Positions 50,448 through 59,261 are shown, numbered from the stretch's first letter. The stretch is 64,000 bases of DNA from Pseudorhodoferax soli (GCF_003337555.1 NZ_QPJK01000002.1:62001-126000); one strand, 5' to 3'. Numbers and translations: made by a program. Notes: generated by a model not told the origin, from the letters alone.

Positions 50448-51236
50448 TCAGGCTTGCTTGCGGCGGCGCAGCACGGCAACGCCCACTAGACCCAGGCCCA
50501 ACAGCGCGAGCGAGCCGGGCTCAGGCACTTGAATGGCTTCACTGGTGATGACCAGGTTGAAGTTGACGTTAGTGGTCTGGAACTCTTGCGTGGTAAAGCC
50601 CATGCAACCCGTGCCGGCGCCCGCTGCAGCGCAAACTTCGGGATCAAGCGTCGCCAGATCCGGAGCGGCGAAGAAGCTCACGAAATACTGAAAGCCGTCG
50701 TAGACGAACTCTGCGTTCAGCGAGCCGGAGATCACGAAGATGTCATCACAAGGGACCGCACTCACGGCCGCACAAGTGCCTGCCTCGTTTGGCGTCTCGG
50801 AGAAGTTGATGGTGTAGGGAGCGGTGAAGCCTTGGAACGGCAGGCCGGAACCGGTCGGTCGCAGCTGCAGTTGGGCGTCGATCTGAGTTGACCGCAGAGA
50901 AACGCTGTTTCCCCCAATATTGCCGTTGTTGATGTGCGTGTAGGTGTTGGCCATCATCGACGCACCGTCGGTGGTCAAGACGCCACTGTTTGGAGTGTTC
51001 GAGATCCGCAGCGCGCTACGGTTCACGCCCACCGAGCCACCCGTCACGCCCCAGCTGATTTCCTGAGGGCCGGCCATGCCATCGCTCGTGGCGCGGCCGG
51101 GCGCATAGGTCGTCGCGCCGACATCGAAGGCGCTGTCCACCTGGAAGTCCCACTGCGTAACTTGAGCCGCCGAAGCAGCGGAGACAGCTGCGAACGCCGC
51201 TGCTGCGACGCCGAGCTTTGCAAACGAGAAAGACAT
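50448..51236 (-). CDS. THxN-type PEP-CTERM sorting-domain protein (prophage cargo)
   Basis: This 262-residue exported protein has a signal peptide (residues 1-24, cleavage near ASAAQ), a beta-rich middle part with the THIN motif (about residue 100) of the THxN family, and a C-terminal sorting tail: VPEPGS, a hydrophobic helix and RRRK. In the PEP-CTERM system a membrane exosortase cuts this tail and the protein reaches the surface or matrix, usually with exopolysaccharide or floc formation. AAGGAG precedes the ATG. The gene is less GC-rich than its neighbours and forms a separate unit with its own terminator, the marks of a phage cargo gene (moron). No exosortase is in the window, so the host must supply it. 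Confidence 0.9.
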   Translation of the reverse strand: MSFSFAKLGVAAAAFAAVSAASAAQVTQWDFQVDSAFDVGATTYAPGRATSDGMAGPQEISWGVTGGSVGVNRSALRISNTPNSGVLTTDGASMMANTYTHINNGNIGGNSVSLRSTQIDAQLQLRPTGSGLPFQGFTAPYTINFSETPNEAGTCAAVSAVPCDDIFVISGSLNAEFVYDGFQYFVSFFAAPDLATLDPEVCAAAGAGTGCMGFTTQEFQTTNVNFNLVITSEAIQVPEPGSLALLGLGLVGVAVLRRRKQA

Positions 51237-51537
51237 TGAGTGCTCCTTGTGTGGACGCCCCCGAACTGGCGGCCTTTTAGCGCAAGCACAGTCAATGCCT
51301 ATCGTCAAAAAGCAAATCGGATCAATCGCCTTTGTTTCATTTAAACGAGCAGATCCCTGAATTTGTTAAATGATTCGACATTTAAACAAACCTAATGTCC
51401 TACGACAGCGCACGGTTTCAGCCTACATACTCCGCAAATGAGCGAAAGCCGCTGATCAGATGTTTGGTTTATGTACGTAGGCTAATGATTACATTTGACC
51501 GAAAAATTACGATGTGAGCATGCAGGTACAAGTGCGG
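51237..51537 (-). promoter_or_regulatory. AT-rich upstream region of the PEP-CTERM gene with operator-like repeats
   Basis: This 301-bp region has no gene and is strikingly AT-rich for the genome. CATTTAAAC occurs as a direct repeat at 51338-51346 and 51379-51387 (41 bp apart, about four helical turns). The second copy is the right arm of a dyad, TGTTAAATG-N6-CATTTAAACA (51364-51388). These look like protein-binding sites controlling the cargo gene; no promoter could be placed with certainty. Confidence 0.5.
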
Positions 51538-51648
51538 CTACGCCTGAGAGATGACGCACGAGGCCGCCGGCAGCAGCACCAGCAACACCACGGATACCAC
51601 GCGGCCCAGTGCCACCCGCAGGCGGCGGCGGAAGCGGTCGCTCTTCAT
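51538..51648 (-). CDS. 36-residue membrane peptide at the end of the lysis cluster
   Basis: A 36-codon ORF begins MKSDRFRRRLRVALGR and continues as one hydrophobic helix ending near PAASC. Its ATG overlaps the stop of the preceding phage gene as ATGA, the same coupling used throughout this cluster, which argues that it is translated. The basic n-region and hydrophobic helix suit an inner-membrane peptide. Function unknown. Confidence 0.5.
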   Translation of the reverse strand: MKSDRFRRRLRVALGRVVSVVLLVLLPAASCVISQA

Positions 51649-51938
51649 GACAACGGCGCCGGACCGGTTTCGAAGTCCCGCGCCTCGCCCTTGCGCTCAC
51701 TGCGGATCAGCTCGATGCCACGCGCGCGCAACGCATCGCGCAGCGCCAGCCACTCGCGGCGCGGGATCTCCCCTTTGCCGCTGTCGTTCAGGAAGCCGCT
51801 GATAAATGCCTTGTTCCCGCCGAGCACTTGAACCTGGGCCACGCTGGCGAAGTCGCTGCGGGCTTCAAAGCTGTCTCCGGGCAGGTAGCGCCGGGCCGTC
51901 ATGGACGTGATCTCAAGGTGCCACGTCATCGCGGCCAT
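51645..51938 (-). CDS. Phage protein of unknown function
   Basis: This 97-residue soluble protein starts MAAMTWHLEITS and has an alternating beta pattern, then GEIPRREWLALRDALRARGIELIRSER, which suggests an alpha-beta fold. The start at 51938 overlaps the end of the Rz1-like gene by 13 bp; a second ATG lies at 51929. I do not recognise the family. Its position after the spanins suggests a late-gene accessory role. Confidence 0.7.
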   Translation of the reverse strand: MAAMTWHLEITSMTARRYLPGDSFEARSDFASVAQVQVLGGNKAFISGFLNDSGKGEIPRREWLALRDALRARGIELIRSERKGEARDFETGPAPLS

Positions 51939-52174
51939 GCCTCCACCAGGCCGGCGCGCTTGGCGCGCTCGCATCCGTACGCCTTGATCCACTCGACCGA
52001 CCAGACCGCCAGCTGCTGTGCGGTGGCACCCTCGGCCAGGTCAGCCGGCGTCGGGCACGGCATCGTCAGCACCACAGGCGGCGGGTCGATCTTCGCGGGC
52101 ACAGCGCGCGGCGTCGTTGAGCAGGCGGACAGCATCAGCAGGCACAGGACAGGCAGCCATCGGTTGGGTGACAC
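51926..52174 (-). CDS. Rz1-like outer-membrane spanin lipoprotein
   Basis: This 82-residue protein has a signal peptide with lipobox LMLSAC (cysteine about 18) and a short proline-containing periplasmic part, as in o-spanins. It starts with GTG at 52174 inside the Rz-like gene in another frame, the classic overlapping Rz/Rz1 arrangement. Together with Rz it should fuse inner and outer membranes in the last step of lysis. At 82 residues it is a little longer than lambda Rz1. Confidence 0.8.
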   Translation of the reverse strand: MSPNRWLPVLCLLMLSACSTTPRAVPAKIDPPPVVLTMPCPTPADLAEGATAQQLAVWSVEWIKAYGCERAKRAGLVEAWPR

Positions 52175-52430
52175 GTTCGATCTCCTTGACGGTCTTGGTG
52201 ATGAAGCGGTCCCTGTAGACCGTCTGAACGACGACGCGCTCTTCCACTGTGGCGGCCCTGCCCCGGTTGGACTCGCGCTGCAGCTCGGTCGCCCGCTCGC
52301 CGGCCAGTTGGTACTCGGCCAGGGCTTGGCGGGCCTGCGCGGTCTGCGTGCGCTGGTGCAGCAGCAGGCCGGCCAGCACCAGGGCGGCGATGCCGAGCGC
52401 GGCGATCGCCGGGTTTCGGATGTCGGCCAT
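52041..52430 (-). CDS. Rz-like inner-membrane spanin
   Basis: This 129-residue protein has an N-terminal membrane helix (about 8-24) followed by a coiled-coil periplasmic domain rich in Q, A, E and R (about 26-90), the make-up of an i-spanin. The C-terminal part holds three cysteines. The ATG overlaps the stop of the preceding gene (ATGA). Rz1 starts within it in another frame, which supports the assignment. Confidence 0.82.
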   Translation of the reverse strand: MADIRNPAIAALGIAALVLAGLLLHQRTQTAQARQALAEYQLAGERATELQRESNRGRAATVEERVVVQTVYRDRFITKTVKEIERVTQPMAACPVPADAVRLLNDAARCAREDRPAACGADDAVPDAG

Positions 52431-52729
52431 CAATCCCTCCAGATCTCGCGGAGTGAGCCGTACAGGTAGGTGCCCAGCAGGCCGGTCGGCACGCCGATCG
52501 CCAGCAGTGCGGCCACCAGGAGGGCCAGGGCGAACATAGCGGGAGCCTTGACCAGCAGCACCAGGGTGAGCAGGACACGCCATGCCAGCCGGCGCGCCGG
52601 CGTGGTGGCGCGGCGGTCGGCGAAGTGGCCGACCCGCTGACCGAGCGCGGCCGTGGCCAGGTTCCACCAGATCCACAGTGGCGCGCGCGCGCGGCGGCCG
52701 AGCGCCACGAGCCAGGGCGGCGTCTTCAT
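52430..52729 (-). CDS. Phage membrane protein in the lysis cluster (second holin candidate)
   Basis: This 99-residue protein has a basic N-terminal half and one or two hydrophobic helices (about 51-68 and 70-92), separated by a short turn with lysine. It could be an additional holin, an antiholin or another lysis regulator. Both ends overlap neighbours by 1-4 bp (endolysin upstream, Rz downstream). I do not recognise the family. Confidence 0.7.
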   Translation of the reverse strand: MKTPPWLVALGRRARAPLWIWWNLATAALGQRVGHFADRRATTPARRLAWRVLLTLVLLVKAPAMFALALLVAALLAIGVPTGLLGTYLYGSLREIWRD

Positions 52730-53322
52730 GGCGCCAGCAGGCCGGCCGAGAAATGGCCGTCCCTGCCCCACTCCGCGCACAGCTCGCGTGTGGTGTCGCG
52801 GCGATCGACCAGGCCTGGCAACTTCGCGCGCTGGCCGGCGACCGTGCCGTAGACCCATCGCGGCATCTGCGCGCAGGCACCGGTCAGGTCGCCGGCATTG
52901 GCCAGCCGCTGAATGGTTGTGCCGTCCAGGGCCGACGGCCCCAGGTTGAACACCATGTCGATGAACGACGCACGCACCCACGGGTTGTAGGCGTCCCAGT
53001 GCCGCAGCCTGGCCTTGGCCTGCTTCTCGGCATCGCGGTAGCGCGGAAACTCGAGGCGGTGGCAGTCCTCGCGCGTGTAGACGCGGCCAGCCACCACGTC
53101 GGGGCCGGTGATGCCGTTGCAGACCGTGAGCGGCTGACCTTTCCCGAGTCGGTCCACGTACGGCGTGCCGATGCGCCGGCCGCTGCTCTCGAAGTGCGAG
53201 CCCAGCTCCATGGCCAGCAGCACCTCGGGGCTGGGCTGCTGGCTGGCCACGTAGGCGGTGCCGCTGGCCAACGCCACGCTGGCGGCCAGGGCCAGCAGCC
53301 TGTTGCGCAGGCCGGCGTTCAA
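52726..53322 (-). CDS. SAR-type endolysin (GH24 lysozyme)
   Basis: This 198-residue muramidase cleaves host peptidoglycan. The GH24 triad can be placed at E45 (HFESSGRR), D57 (PYVDRLG) and T66 (PLTVCNG). The N-terminal helix (about 9-27), weakly hydrophobic and rich in A, S and G, is a signal-arrest-release segment, so it would be held inactive in the membrane until the holin depolarises it. The TTG at 53322 is taken as start because GGGAGAAGACGA stands before it and TTGA overlaps the holin stop. Confidence 0.88.
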   Translation of the reverse strand: MNAGLRNRLLALAASVALASGTAYVASQQPSPEVLLAMELGSHFESSGRRIGTPYVDRLGKGQPLTVCNGITGPDVVAGRVYTREDCHRLEFPRYRDAEKQAKARLRHWDAYNPWVRASFIDMVFNLGPSALDGTTIQRLANAGDLTGACAQMPRWVYGTVAGQRAKLPGLVDRRDTTRELCAEWGRDGHFSAGLLAP

Positions 53323-53693
53323 TCGTCTTCTCCCAGCCCGCCGAAGTTCGTGACCGGGTTGCTGCCGTTGCGCAGGTACTCCATGCGCAGCTGGTGCAGC
53401 TGCTCCGCACGCGCATCGGCCTTCGCCCGCGCAATGGCGTCCTCGGCCCTTGCCTGGGCCTCCATCCGGTCTGCCTTGCGCCGGTAGTGCCAGTTGACCA
53501 GGAAGCCACCGACCGCGACGACCAGGCCGGCCCATGCCACCAAGTCGCTGGACATCGCCATGCCACCAAGCGACACGCCGGCGCCGGTGTATGTGGCCTT
53601 CGATGCGACCGTGGCCGCGGCCGCTTCTGCCTCCACGGTGCGCGGCAAAAGAAACGCCAGTGCCGCAGCGATGGCGGCCAACAACTTCTTCAT
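53319..53693 (-). CDS. Holin-like phage membrane protein
   Basis: This 124-residue protein has an N-terminal hydrophobic segment (about 3-18), a second one (about 52-72) and a long charged, helical C-terminus rich in A, E, R and K. The layout fits a class II holin, which forms membrane lesions and triggers lysis. AAAGG lies ahead of the ATG. It is the first gene after a terminator and directly precedes the endolysin, the usual place of a holin. Confidence 0.72.
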   Translation of the reverse strand: MKKLLAAIAAALAFLLPRTVEAEAAAATVASKATYTGAGVSLGGMAMSSDLVAWAGLVVAVGGFLVNWHYRRKADRMEAQARAEDAIARAKADARAEQLHQLRMEYLRNGSNPVTNFGGLGEDD

Positions 53694-53710
53694 GGGAGCC
53701 TTTCGGGCAA

Positions 53711-53735
53711 AAGAAAGCCGCCTCGTTGGGCGGCT
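53711..53735 (-). terminator. Terminator between tail and lysis modules
   Basis: On the minus strand, AGCCGCCC / GGCGGCT forms a short hairpin followed by TTCTTTT, between the DUF4376 gene and the holin-like gene. Confidence 0.75.
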
Positions 53736-53754
53736 GGAAGGGAACCTGCGTGAT

Positions 53755-54345
53755 CTACTCGGAAGGCCAGGCCACGGCGGCCACGCTGGCCTCGGTCGCG
53801 TCTTCGGCGTAGATGGCAGCGCGCAGGGTGCGCGACACCTGGTGCAGATGGTCGGCGTGCTGCGCGAGCGCCACGAGCATGCCCACCATTTGCGAGGCAT
53901 CCAGCGCCAGGACGGTGTTGTCCTGGCAAGTCCAGTCGATGCTGAACGGTGCGCCGATGGCCAGCGCGGCCTGAGCGGCCGACGTGGCACCAGTGATGCG
54001 CAGCGCACTCTCGGCGTCGCTGTCGACCACCTTGCCCATGTACGGGAACCCGGCAGTCTCCAGCCGGTTGCGCTCGGCCTTGATCTCGGCCCACTTCGCG
54101 TCCTGCGCCAGCGCCAGAGCCGACACGCCGGGCACCACCCAAGCGCGCATCTCGGCATCTCGCACGTGCCGGAAGCTGGGTGCAGGCCCCAGATCCAGCA
54201 CCTCGCCGTCCAGGTACAGGCACTGCGCGGGATCGCACAGCGCCTCGACCTCGGCGACCGTGCCGCCCATCTGCGCATGCGGCTCACCGCCGCCCGACAT
54301 GGCCAGCAGCACCAAGCCGCCATCGTGCTCAACCCAGTAGCTCAT
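53755..54345 (-). CDS. DUF4376-domain phage tail-associated protein
   Basis: This 196-residue protein has a C-terminal DUF4376-like region (from about residue 80: EIKAERNRLETAGFPYMGKVVDSDAESALRI and a helical end), a domain often found at the end of phage tail-fibre or fibre-assembly proteins. The N-terminus (MSYWVEHDGGLVLL) resembles short tail-fibre assembly proteins. It overlaps the giant tail protein by 4 bp, so it is probably a fibre or tip accessory. Confidence 0.8.
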   Translation of the reverse strand: MSYWVEHDGGLVLLAMSGGGEPHAQMGGTVAEVEALCDPAQCLYLDGEVLDLGPAPSFRHVRDAEMRAWVVPGVSALALAQDAKWAEIKAERNRLETAGFPYMGKVVDSDAESALRITGATSAAQAALAIGAPFSIDWTCQDNTVLALDASQMVGMLVALAQHADHLHQVSRTLRAAIYAEDATEASVAAVAWPSE

Positions 54346-57300
54346 CGCTGCCCTCCCGACAAAGTGATCGAGGCCTGTACGCCCTGCGTGGTGCCGGTGC
54401 TGGAGATGACGCGCACCGAGTAGCCGTTCGAGCCGGACACGGGCGCGTCGTCGAACGCCGTGATCGGGATGGCCTGGCTGCTGTTGGAACTGCCGCCGTT
54501 GGACTGGCCAGCGGAAGACGAGCCGATCTGCGCACCATCGCGGTCCCGGTAGATGCCCAGGGTCAGGAACGCACCCGCCGCCTCCGAGATGAAGAACGAG
54601 ACGTTCACCGTGGCGGTGATGTTCACGCCCGAGCTGCCTGCCGCCATGGGGATCGCCCGGGTCACGAGCACCGTGCCGGCCTGCGGGTTGTTGAAGGAGC
54701 CGCCACGAGCGTACAAACCGGAGGTGATCGATCCGCCCCGCAGGTTGATCGTGTCGACGGCATTGATGGCGTTGGCCGTCAGCGTGCCGCTGAAGGTGCC
54801 GTCCGACCCGTTCAGCTTGCAGTTCGTCTCCATCACGCCCGTGGCCATGTCGAACACGAAGTAGCGCCCGCTTGGACCGGACATCGCCAGGCCACCAGTG
54901 TGCATGTGCATGCTGTAGCCGTTGTTCGTCATGTAGATCTGGCGCGTGTCCAGATCGATCGTCATCTTGCCGTCGCTGGACACCAGCCGGCCATTGACGA
55001 TCAGGCCCAGGTTCGGGTTGATCGCCGAGAGCGCGGTTGTGCGAATGCCCCGCTCGTCGATGATGGTCCCCTGCCCCGATGCCGAGTAGTCCGTCGGCAC
55101 CGTCTGGTAGGGGCTGGCCACCGCCAGCATCGGGCGGGCCAACCAGGCGTAGCTGTTGGCCGGCGTCGAGCCTGGCAGCGTAGGGAACTTGCGGAAGAAC
55201 AGCCGCATCGAGACCGCGTTGGCCGGCGCGGTGCCGAAGCCGAACACGCGCTGATAGCCTGACAGCGCTGCCCCGCCGCCCATACCAGTCGAGATGTTTG
55301 AAGCCACCTCGGCGATAGTCGCGCCGGCTGCATCGTAGAACCCCAGCAACAGCATGCACGCGCAACGGTGCGACGCGACGGGTGCCGAGAACTGGTAGCG
55401 CTTGCCGGCCTCGCACGGGATAACCTCAGTGACCCACTGCGCCACCAGGTTCTGGCCCTGGAACCAGTCGTTCGGCTGGTAGATGCAGAACGCATCTCCG
55501 CCGGCAGGCTTCCAATCGTTGCTCGGGTAGTTCAGGTGCCCACTGGTGTCGGCTCCGAGGTTGCCCTGGCTGAACAGCCACCCCAAGGTCGTCACGAGCG
55601 TGGAGTTTGGCAACAGGTTGGCGCTGACCGCCACCCGAACCGACAAGGCATCGACGGTCTCGCCCTTGAGGTGGCGGAACTCGATTTCGGTGGAGCGAAT
55701 GTGCTCCGCGCGTAGCTGGTCCACACCGACCATGCGCGCCTGAATCGTGCCGTCGATGTACATATTGCCGGCGAAGCCGAACGACGGCGAGCCGTCGATG
55801 GTGCCAACCACCAACGGATACTTCACACCAGCGCCAGTCGGCAGCGCCCAGGCGAAGCGGTCGGAAAGCACGATGAAATCGGTTTGCTGACCGTCGTTGC
55901 CGAAGATCAGGCCGCCGACCTTCGGGCCGTTCGCACTGACCACCCGCACGCCCCACCGGTCCTCGTAGGCCGGCAGTTCGTCAAGCTGCTCCAGCACGTC
56001 GTCCAGTCCCTCTTGCAGCTGCGCGATGGCCTCGCTGATGTGCGGCAAGGTGGTCAGTTCCACGTAGCCCGGGGCGCCACGGTTGCCGCCGCGGTCAATG
56101 GCCGTGACCCAGAACAGGTAGGTGCCAGCCGTGGCCGGCGTGTGCACGTAGCCGATGGCGTCGGTCAGGGTCAGCACGGGAGCGTCCGCCAAGAGGGGCC
56201 CAACCCGCACTTCATAGCCCTGCAGCGGCTGCGTGGTGCGCGACGGCGTCCAGCGCAGTTCCACCTGGTCGATCCACACGTCGCCGGTGACGATCGGCTG
56301 CGCCGGTGGCAGGATGACCAGCCCGGTGCTCGCAGGCTCCGACGTGTCGCCCGCCGAGTTGACGTGCACGGCGTAGAACATCAGCGTGCCAGCTTGCAGC
56401 CAAGCCAGGTTGCAGGTGTTGGCCTTGCCTTCGAAGACGGGCGACGCAGTCGCCCACGACCCGCCAGCCAGCCCCATGCGGATTTGCGTGGACGCGTAGT
56501 CGATGGAGTCGACATCCTGCGGCGTGTTCCAGCGCAGCACCACCCCATTCGTCTCGACCGACGCGACCAGTCCGACCACGGCCCCCACCACCACGCTCGG
56601 GTCGGTGAAGATCGCCGAGGCGATCGTGCCCATGCGCCCCAACCCATCGAAGGGCCGGACCTCGACCGACCACGTCTGGTCGGATGGAACGCGCCAGTTC
56701 AAGCGCGTGCCGTAGACGTTGCTGTCGATCAGCACCAGGGGTTGGCCAGCCGGAGCCGCCCAGACCTGGGCATGGTCGTAGTTGCCGGTCACGTCCCAGG
56801 TGGCCGACAGCTCGTGCTCCCAGCCCGCACCGACCTTCACCCGGGCCCGCGTGATCCGGAGCGCGCTCGCGACCGGCAGGTTCGCCATGAGCGACGATCC
56901 GTTCGGCGCGGGCACGTAGTTGCCGTTGATGACGTAGTCCCAGAACTCGGGGCCTTCGGGCACGCAGGAGATGCGCGCGCCCTTCAGATCCGCCTCCGGC
57001 TCCATGCTGACCACGCGCACGCGGTAGCCTGGCGTGGGCTTGAAGTCGTAGCACCACAGCGTGTCGTGCGCCGGGTCGCCCTCGGTCGCGCCGGGCAGCG
57101 GCAGCCCAGCCGGCCACGGGTCCGCCAGCGTCACTTGGTCGGAAGCAGTAGCCAGCGTCTCGACCTGGAACACCCGATAGTCGCGGTAGCCGGGCAGGCG
57201 AACGCCGATGAAGGCCTGCGCCATCGGCGGCACCGTCTCGTCGAGCTGCAGCACCACCTTGCCGGCGACGGTCTGTGCCGACACCAGGCGACCGCCGTAG

Positions 57301-59261
57301 CCCCACTGCGTCAGGTCGTGGCTGATGGACAGCAGCGACAGCCGCCGGTAGTCGAGGTGCTCGATGTCGGCCGTGTAGCCGATCGTCTTGAACTGGTACA
57401 GGCTCTGCGCGAGGTGGTAGCGCGCCATGATGGCCGCGTGCGCCTCGCTGGTGACACCCTCGCCCGTGATGCGGGCCGGGTTGAGCATCGTGGTCACGCC
57501 AGGGGCGGCCACGCGCAGCGTCTGCGTTTCCCAGTTGCGGTCGCGATCCAGGTACTGGTATTCGATGCCGTCGGCGGCGTTGCTCAGGCTGTAGGAGACC
57601 TCGAAGGACGCCTTGAGCATGTTGGCCATGTTCGCCACGCCGGACAGCGGCTGCCCGCTGGAGACGAACACCGCCGTGGGCCGGCTGCCGTCCGTCCAGC
57701 TGAACTCGCCCATGCCGGCCAGCGCGACCTCCTGGCAGAACTGCCCCAGCGACATGGCATCGGTCACCCACCGGTCGTAGGTGTAGCCGTTGGCCGTGCA
57801 GTGGAGCATGAAGGCCTTCAAGCCCTCGATGTCGATCTGCGCGTCGGGCAGACCGAAGCCGAACTGCAGCTCGCCGTTGGCGTAGACGCCGCGCATGGTC
57901 TGCAGCAGGATGGCACCGGGGTTCGACAGACCGTTCTCGCGCGTCGTCGCCGTGGCCCAGGCCGAGCCGTTCCAGATGGGCATCGGCCGGGCGCGGTAGG
58001 TCGCGCGCACCGTGTCCAGGCTGCCGGAGATCTGGCCCGTGGCCTTGATCTTGATGCCGATCCGGCCCCAGTCGCTGTAGTCGGTGGTGTCGGTCTGGAT
58101 GGTCCGCAGGACGTTCCAGCCGATCTTGCACTGGTCCTTTCCCTCTCCCTGGTTCCACGTCGGGGCACCCAGCCGCACGCGGACTTCGTACTGGCCCTGC
58201 GCGACCTGCAACGTGATGGTCCGGCGCAGCGCATCCGCTGACGCGTTGGTCAGCGTCTGCGCCGGCGCCGGCGTCCAGTCGGACACGCCGACGGGGCGGG
58301 TCTCGATGAAGAGCGGCACGCTGTTGGTCTGCGTCTGGCCCTTGCCGCCGATGTCGTACAGCTGGCCCTCGAAGTCGAACTGCAGCGCGATCGCGCCCGG
58401 CGAACTTGTACGCACGACCCAGGCACCGTCGTTCTCCAGCTCGGCGCCGGTGATCGTGTCGGCGTTGCTGTACAGCGGGATGTCCTGGTTGGCCATGCCA
58501 GGGAACCCGCTGTAGAACACGTTCACATCGGTGTATCCGCTGATCGGCGTGTCGCCGACGGCGAGTTCCGACGCGCTGTGCACGTTGACCCCGCCCAGCA
58601 GGATCAGGCTCAGGTACTGCTCATCCCCTTCGAACCAGGTGTAGGCATTGCTTGCAACATCAGGGGTGACGCGCATCTCGCCCCAAAGAGTCGGCGGCGG
58701 CTGGTAAGGGCGCGGACTGTTGCGCTGCCCGTTCAAGCTGTAGATGGCGCGGGCTGCGGCCGGGCTCGACGCACTGGGCACCTTGGGTGCCAGCACCTTG
58801 TTGATGAGCATGGAGCCAGCGATCATCACGCCCGCCTGAATGGCAGCGATCGACGTGGCCGCGCCAGCCGCGACGAAAGTGCCACCGGCTGCACCGTAGA
58901 TGCCTGTGGCGATGCCGAGCGAGAAGTACGACAGCACCGCGATGGCGATGATGGCCACGACTTGCTTGCCGGCCGTGGCGCGGCAGGCGATGAGCATGCC
59001 GTGCTTGGGGAAGGTCCTGGCCCACATGGCCTGCGGCACGGTCGCCCCGGCGATGCTCACCGTCCAGGCGCCGGATCGGATGCCGGGCACATGGCGCTCG
59101 AGGAAGACCTCCAGCGTCTCCCCGGGCAGCAGGTTGGCCGGAACGTTGCGCTGCCCGTCCAGGGTGGCAAAGTTCGGCGTGATGACCAGGCGGCCGTTGG
59201 CGTCCAGCAGCTCGGCGGCCACGCCATCGACTGCGGCCAACTCGGCGCGATTCAGTTCCAT
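54342..59261 (-). CDS. Tail-tip host-specificity protein, J-like
   Basis: This 1639-residue protein is the central tip protein of a long tail, the counterpart of lambda J, and should contact the host receptor. An N-terminal hub region includes a hydrophobic stretch (about 100-155) that may cross the membrane on DNA entry. Fibronectin-III-like repeats lie at about 830-1090, then a coiled coil (LQEGLDDVLEQLDELP) and the conserved YIDGTIQARMVGVDQLRAEHI region of J-type proteins near 1240. The last 350 residues are the likely receptor-binding, variable part. It overlaps the NlpC/P60 gene by 10 bp. Confidence 0.92.
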   Translation of the reverse strand: MELNRAELAAVDGVAAELLDANGRLVITPNFATLDGQRNVPANLLPGETLEVFLERHVPGIRSGAWTVSIAGATVPQAMWARTFPKHGMLIACRATAGKQVVAIIAIAVLSYFSLGIATGIYGAAGGTFVAAGAATSIAAIQAGVMIAGSMLINKVLAPKVPSASSPAAARAIYSLNGQRNSPRPYQPPPTLWGEMRVTPDVASNAYTWFEGDEQYLSLILLGGVNVHSASELAVGDTPISGYTDVNVFYSGFPGMANQDIPLYSNADTITGAELENDGAWVVRTSSPGAIALQFDFEGQLYDIGGKGQTQTNSVPLFIETRPVGVSDWTPAPAQTLTNASADALRRTITLQVAQGQYEVRVRLGAPTWNQGEGKDQCKIGWNVLRTIQTDTTDYSDWGRIGIKIKATGQISGSLDTVRATYRARPMPIWNGSAWATATTRENGLSNPGAILLQTMRGVYANGELQFGFGLPDAQIDIEGLKAFMLHCTANGYTYDRWVTDAMSLGQFCQEVALAGMGEFSWTDGSRPTAVFVSSGQPLSGVANMANMLKASFEVSYSLSNAADGIEYQYLDRDRNWETQTLRVAAPGVTTMLNPARITGEGVTSEAHAAIMARYHLAQSLYQFKTIGYTADIEHLDYRRLSLLSISHDLTQWGYGGRLVSAQTVAGKVVLQLDETVPPMAQAFIGVRLPGYRDYRVFQVETLATASDQVTLADPWPAGLPLPGATEGDPAHDTLWCYDFKPTPGYRVRVVSMEPEADLKGARISCVPEGPEFWDYVINGNYVPAPNGSSLMANLPVASALRITRARVKVGAGWEHELSATWDVTGNYDHAQVWAAPAGQPLVLIDSNVYGTRLNWRVPSDQTWSVEVRPFDGLGRMGTIASAIFTDPSVVVGAVVGLVASVETNGVVLRWNTPQDVDSIDYASTQIRMGLAGGSWATASPVFEGKANTCNLAWLQAGTLMFYAVHVNSAGDTSEPASTGLVILPPAQPIVTGDVWIDQVELRWTPSRTTQPLQGYEVRVGPLLADAPVLTLTDAIGYVHTPATAGTYLFWVTAIDRGGNRGAPGYVELTTLPHISEAIAQLQEGLDDVLEQLDELPAYEDRWGVRVVSANGPKVGGLIFGNDGQQTDFIVLSDRFAWALPTGAGVKYPLVVGTIDGSPSFGFAGNMYIDGTIQARMVGVDQLRAEHIRSTEIEFRHLKGETVDALSVRVAVSANLLPNSTLVTTLGWLFSQGNLGADTSGHLNYPSNDWKPAGGDAFCIYQPNDWFQGQNLVAQWVTEVIPCEAGKRYQFSAPVASHRCACMLLLGFYDAAGATIAEVASNISTGMGGGAALSGYQRVFGFGTAPANAVSMRLFFRKFPTLPGSTPANSYAWLARPMLAVASPYQTVPTDYSASGQGTIIDERGIRTTALSAINPNLGLIVNGRLVSSDGKMTIDLDTRQIYMTNNGYSMHMHTGGLAMSGPSGRYFVFDMATGVMETNCKLNGSDGTFSGTLTANAINAVDTINLRGGSITSGLYARGGSFNNPQAGTVLVTRAIPMAAGSSGVNITATVNVSFFISEAAGAFLTLGIYRDRDGAQIGSSSAGQSNGGSSNSSQAIPITAFDDAPVSGSNGYSVRVISSTGTTQGVQASITLSGGQR

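Noticed and set aside
51482-51700. A 72-codon minus-strand ORF after the spanins
   Set aside because: It overlaps the better supported 36-codon ORF and the end of the 97-residue phage gene, and its proline/arginine-rich sequence is typical of a shadow frame.
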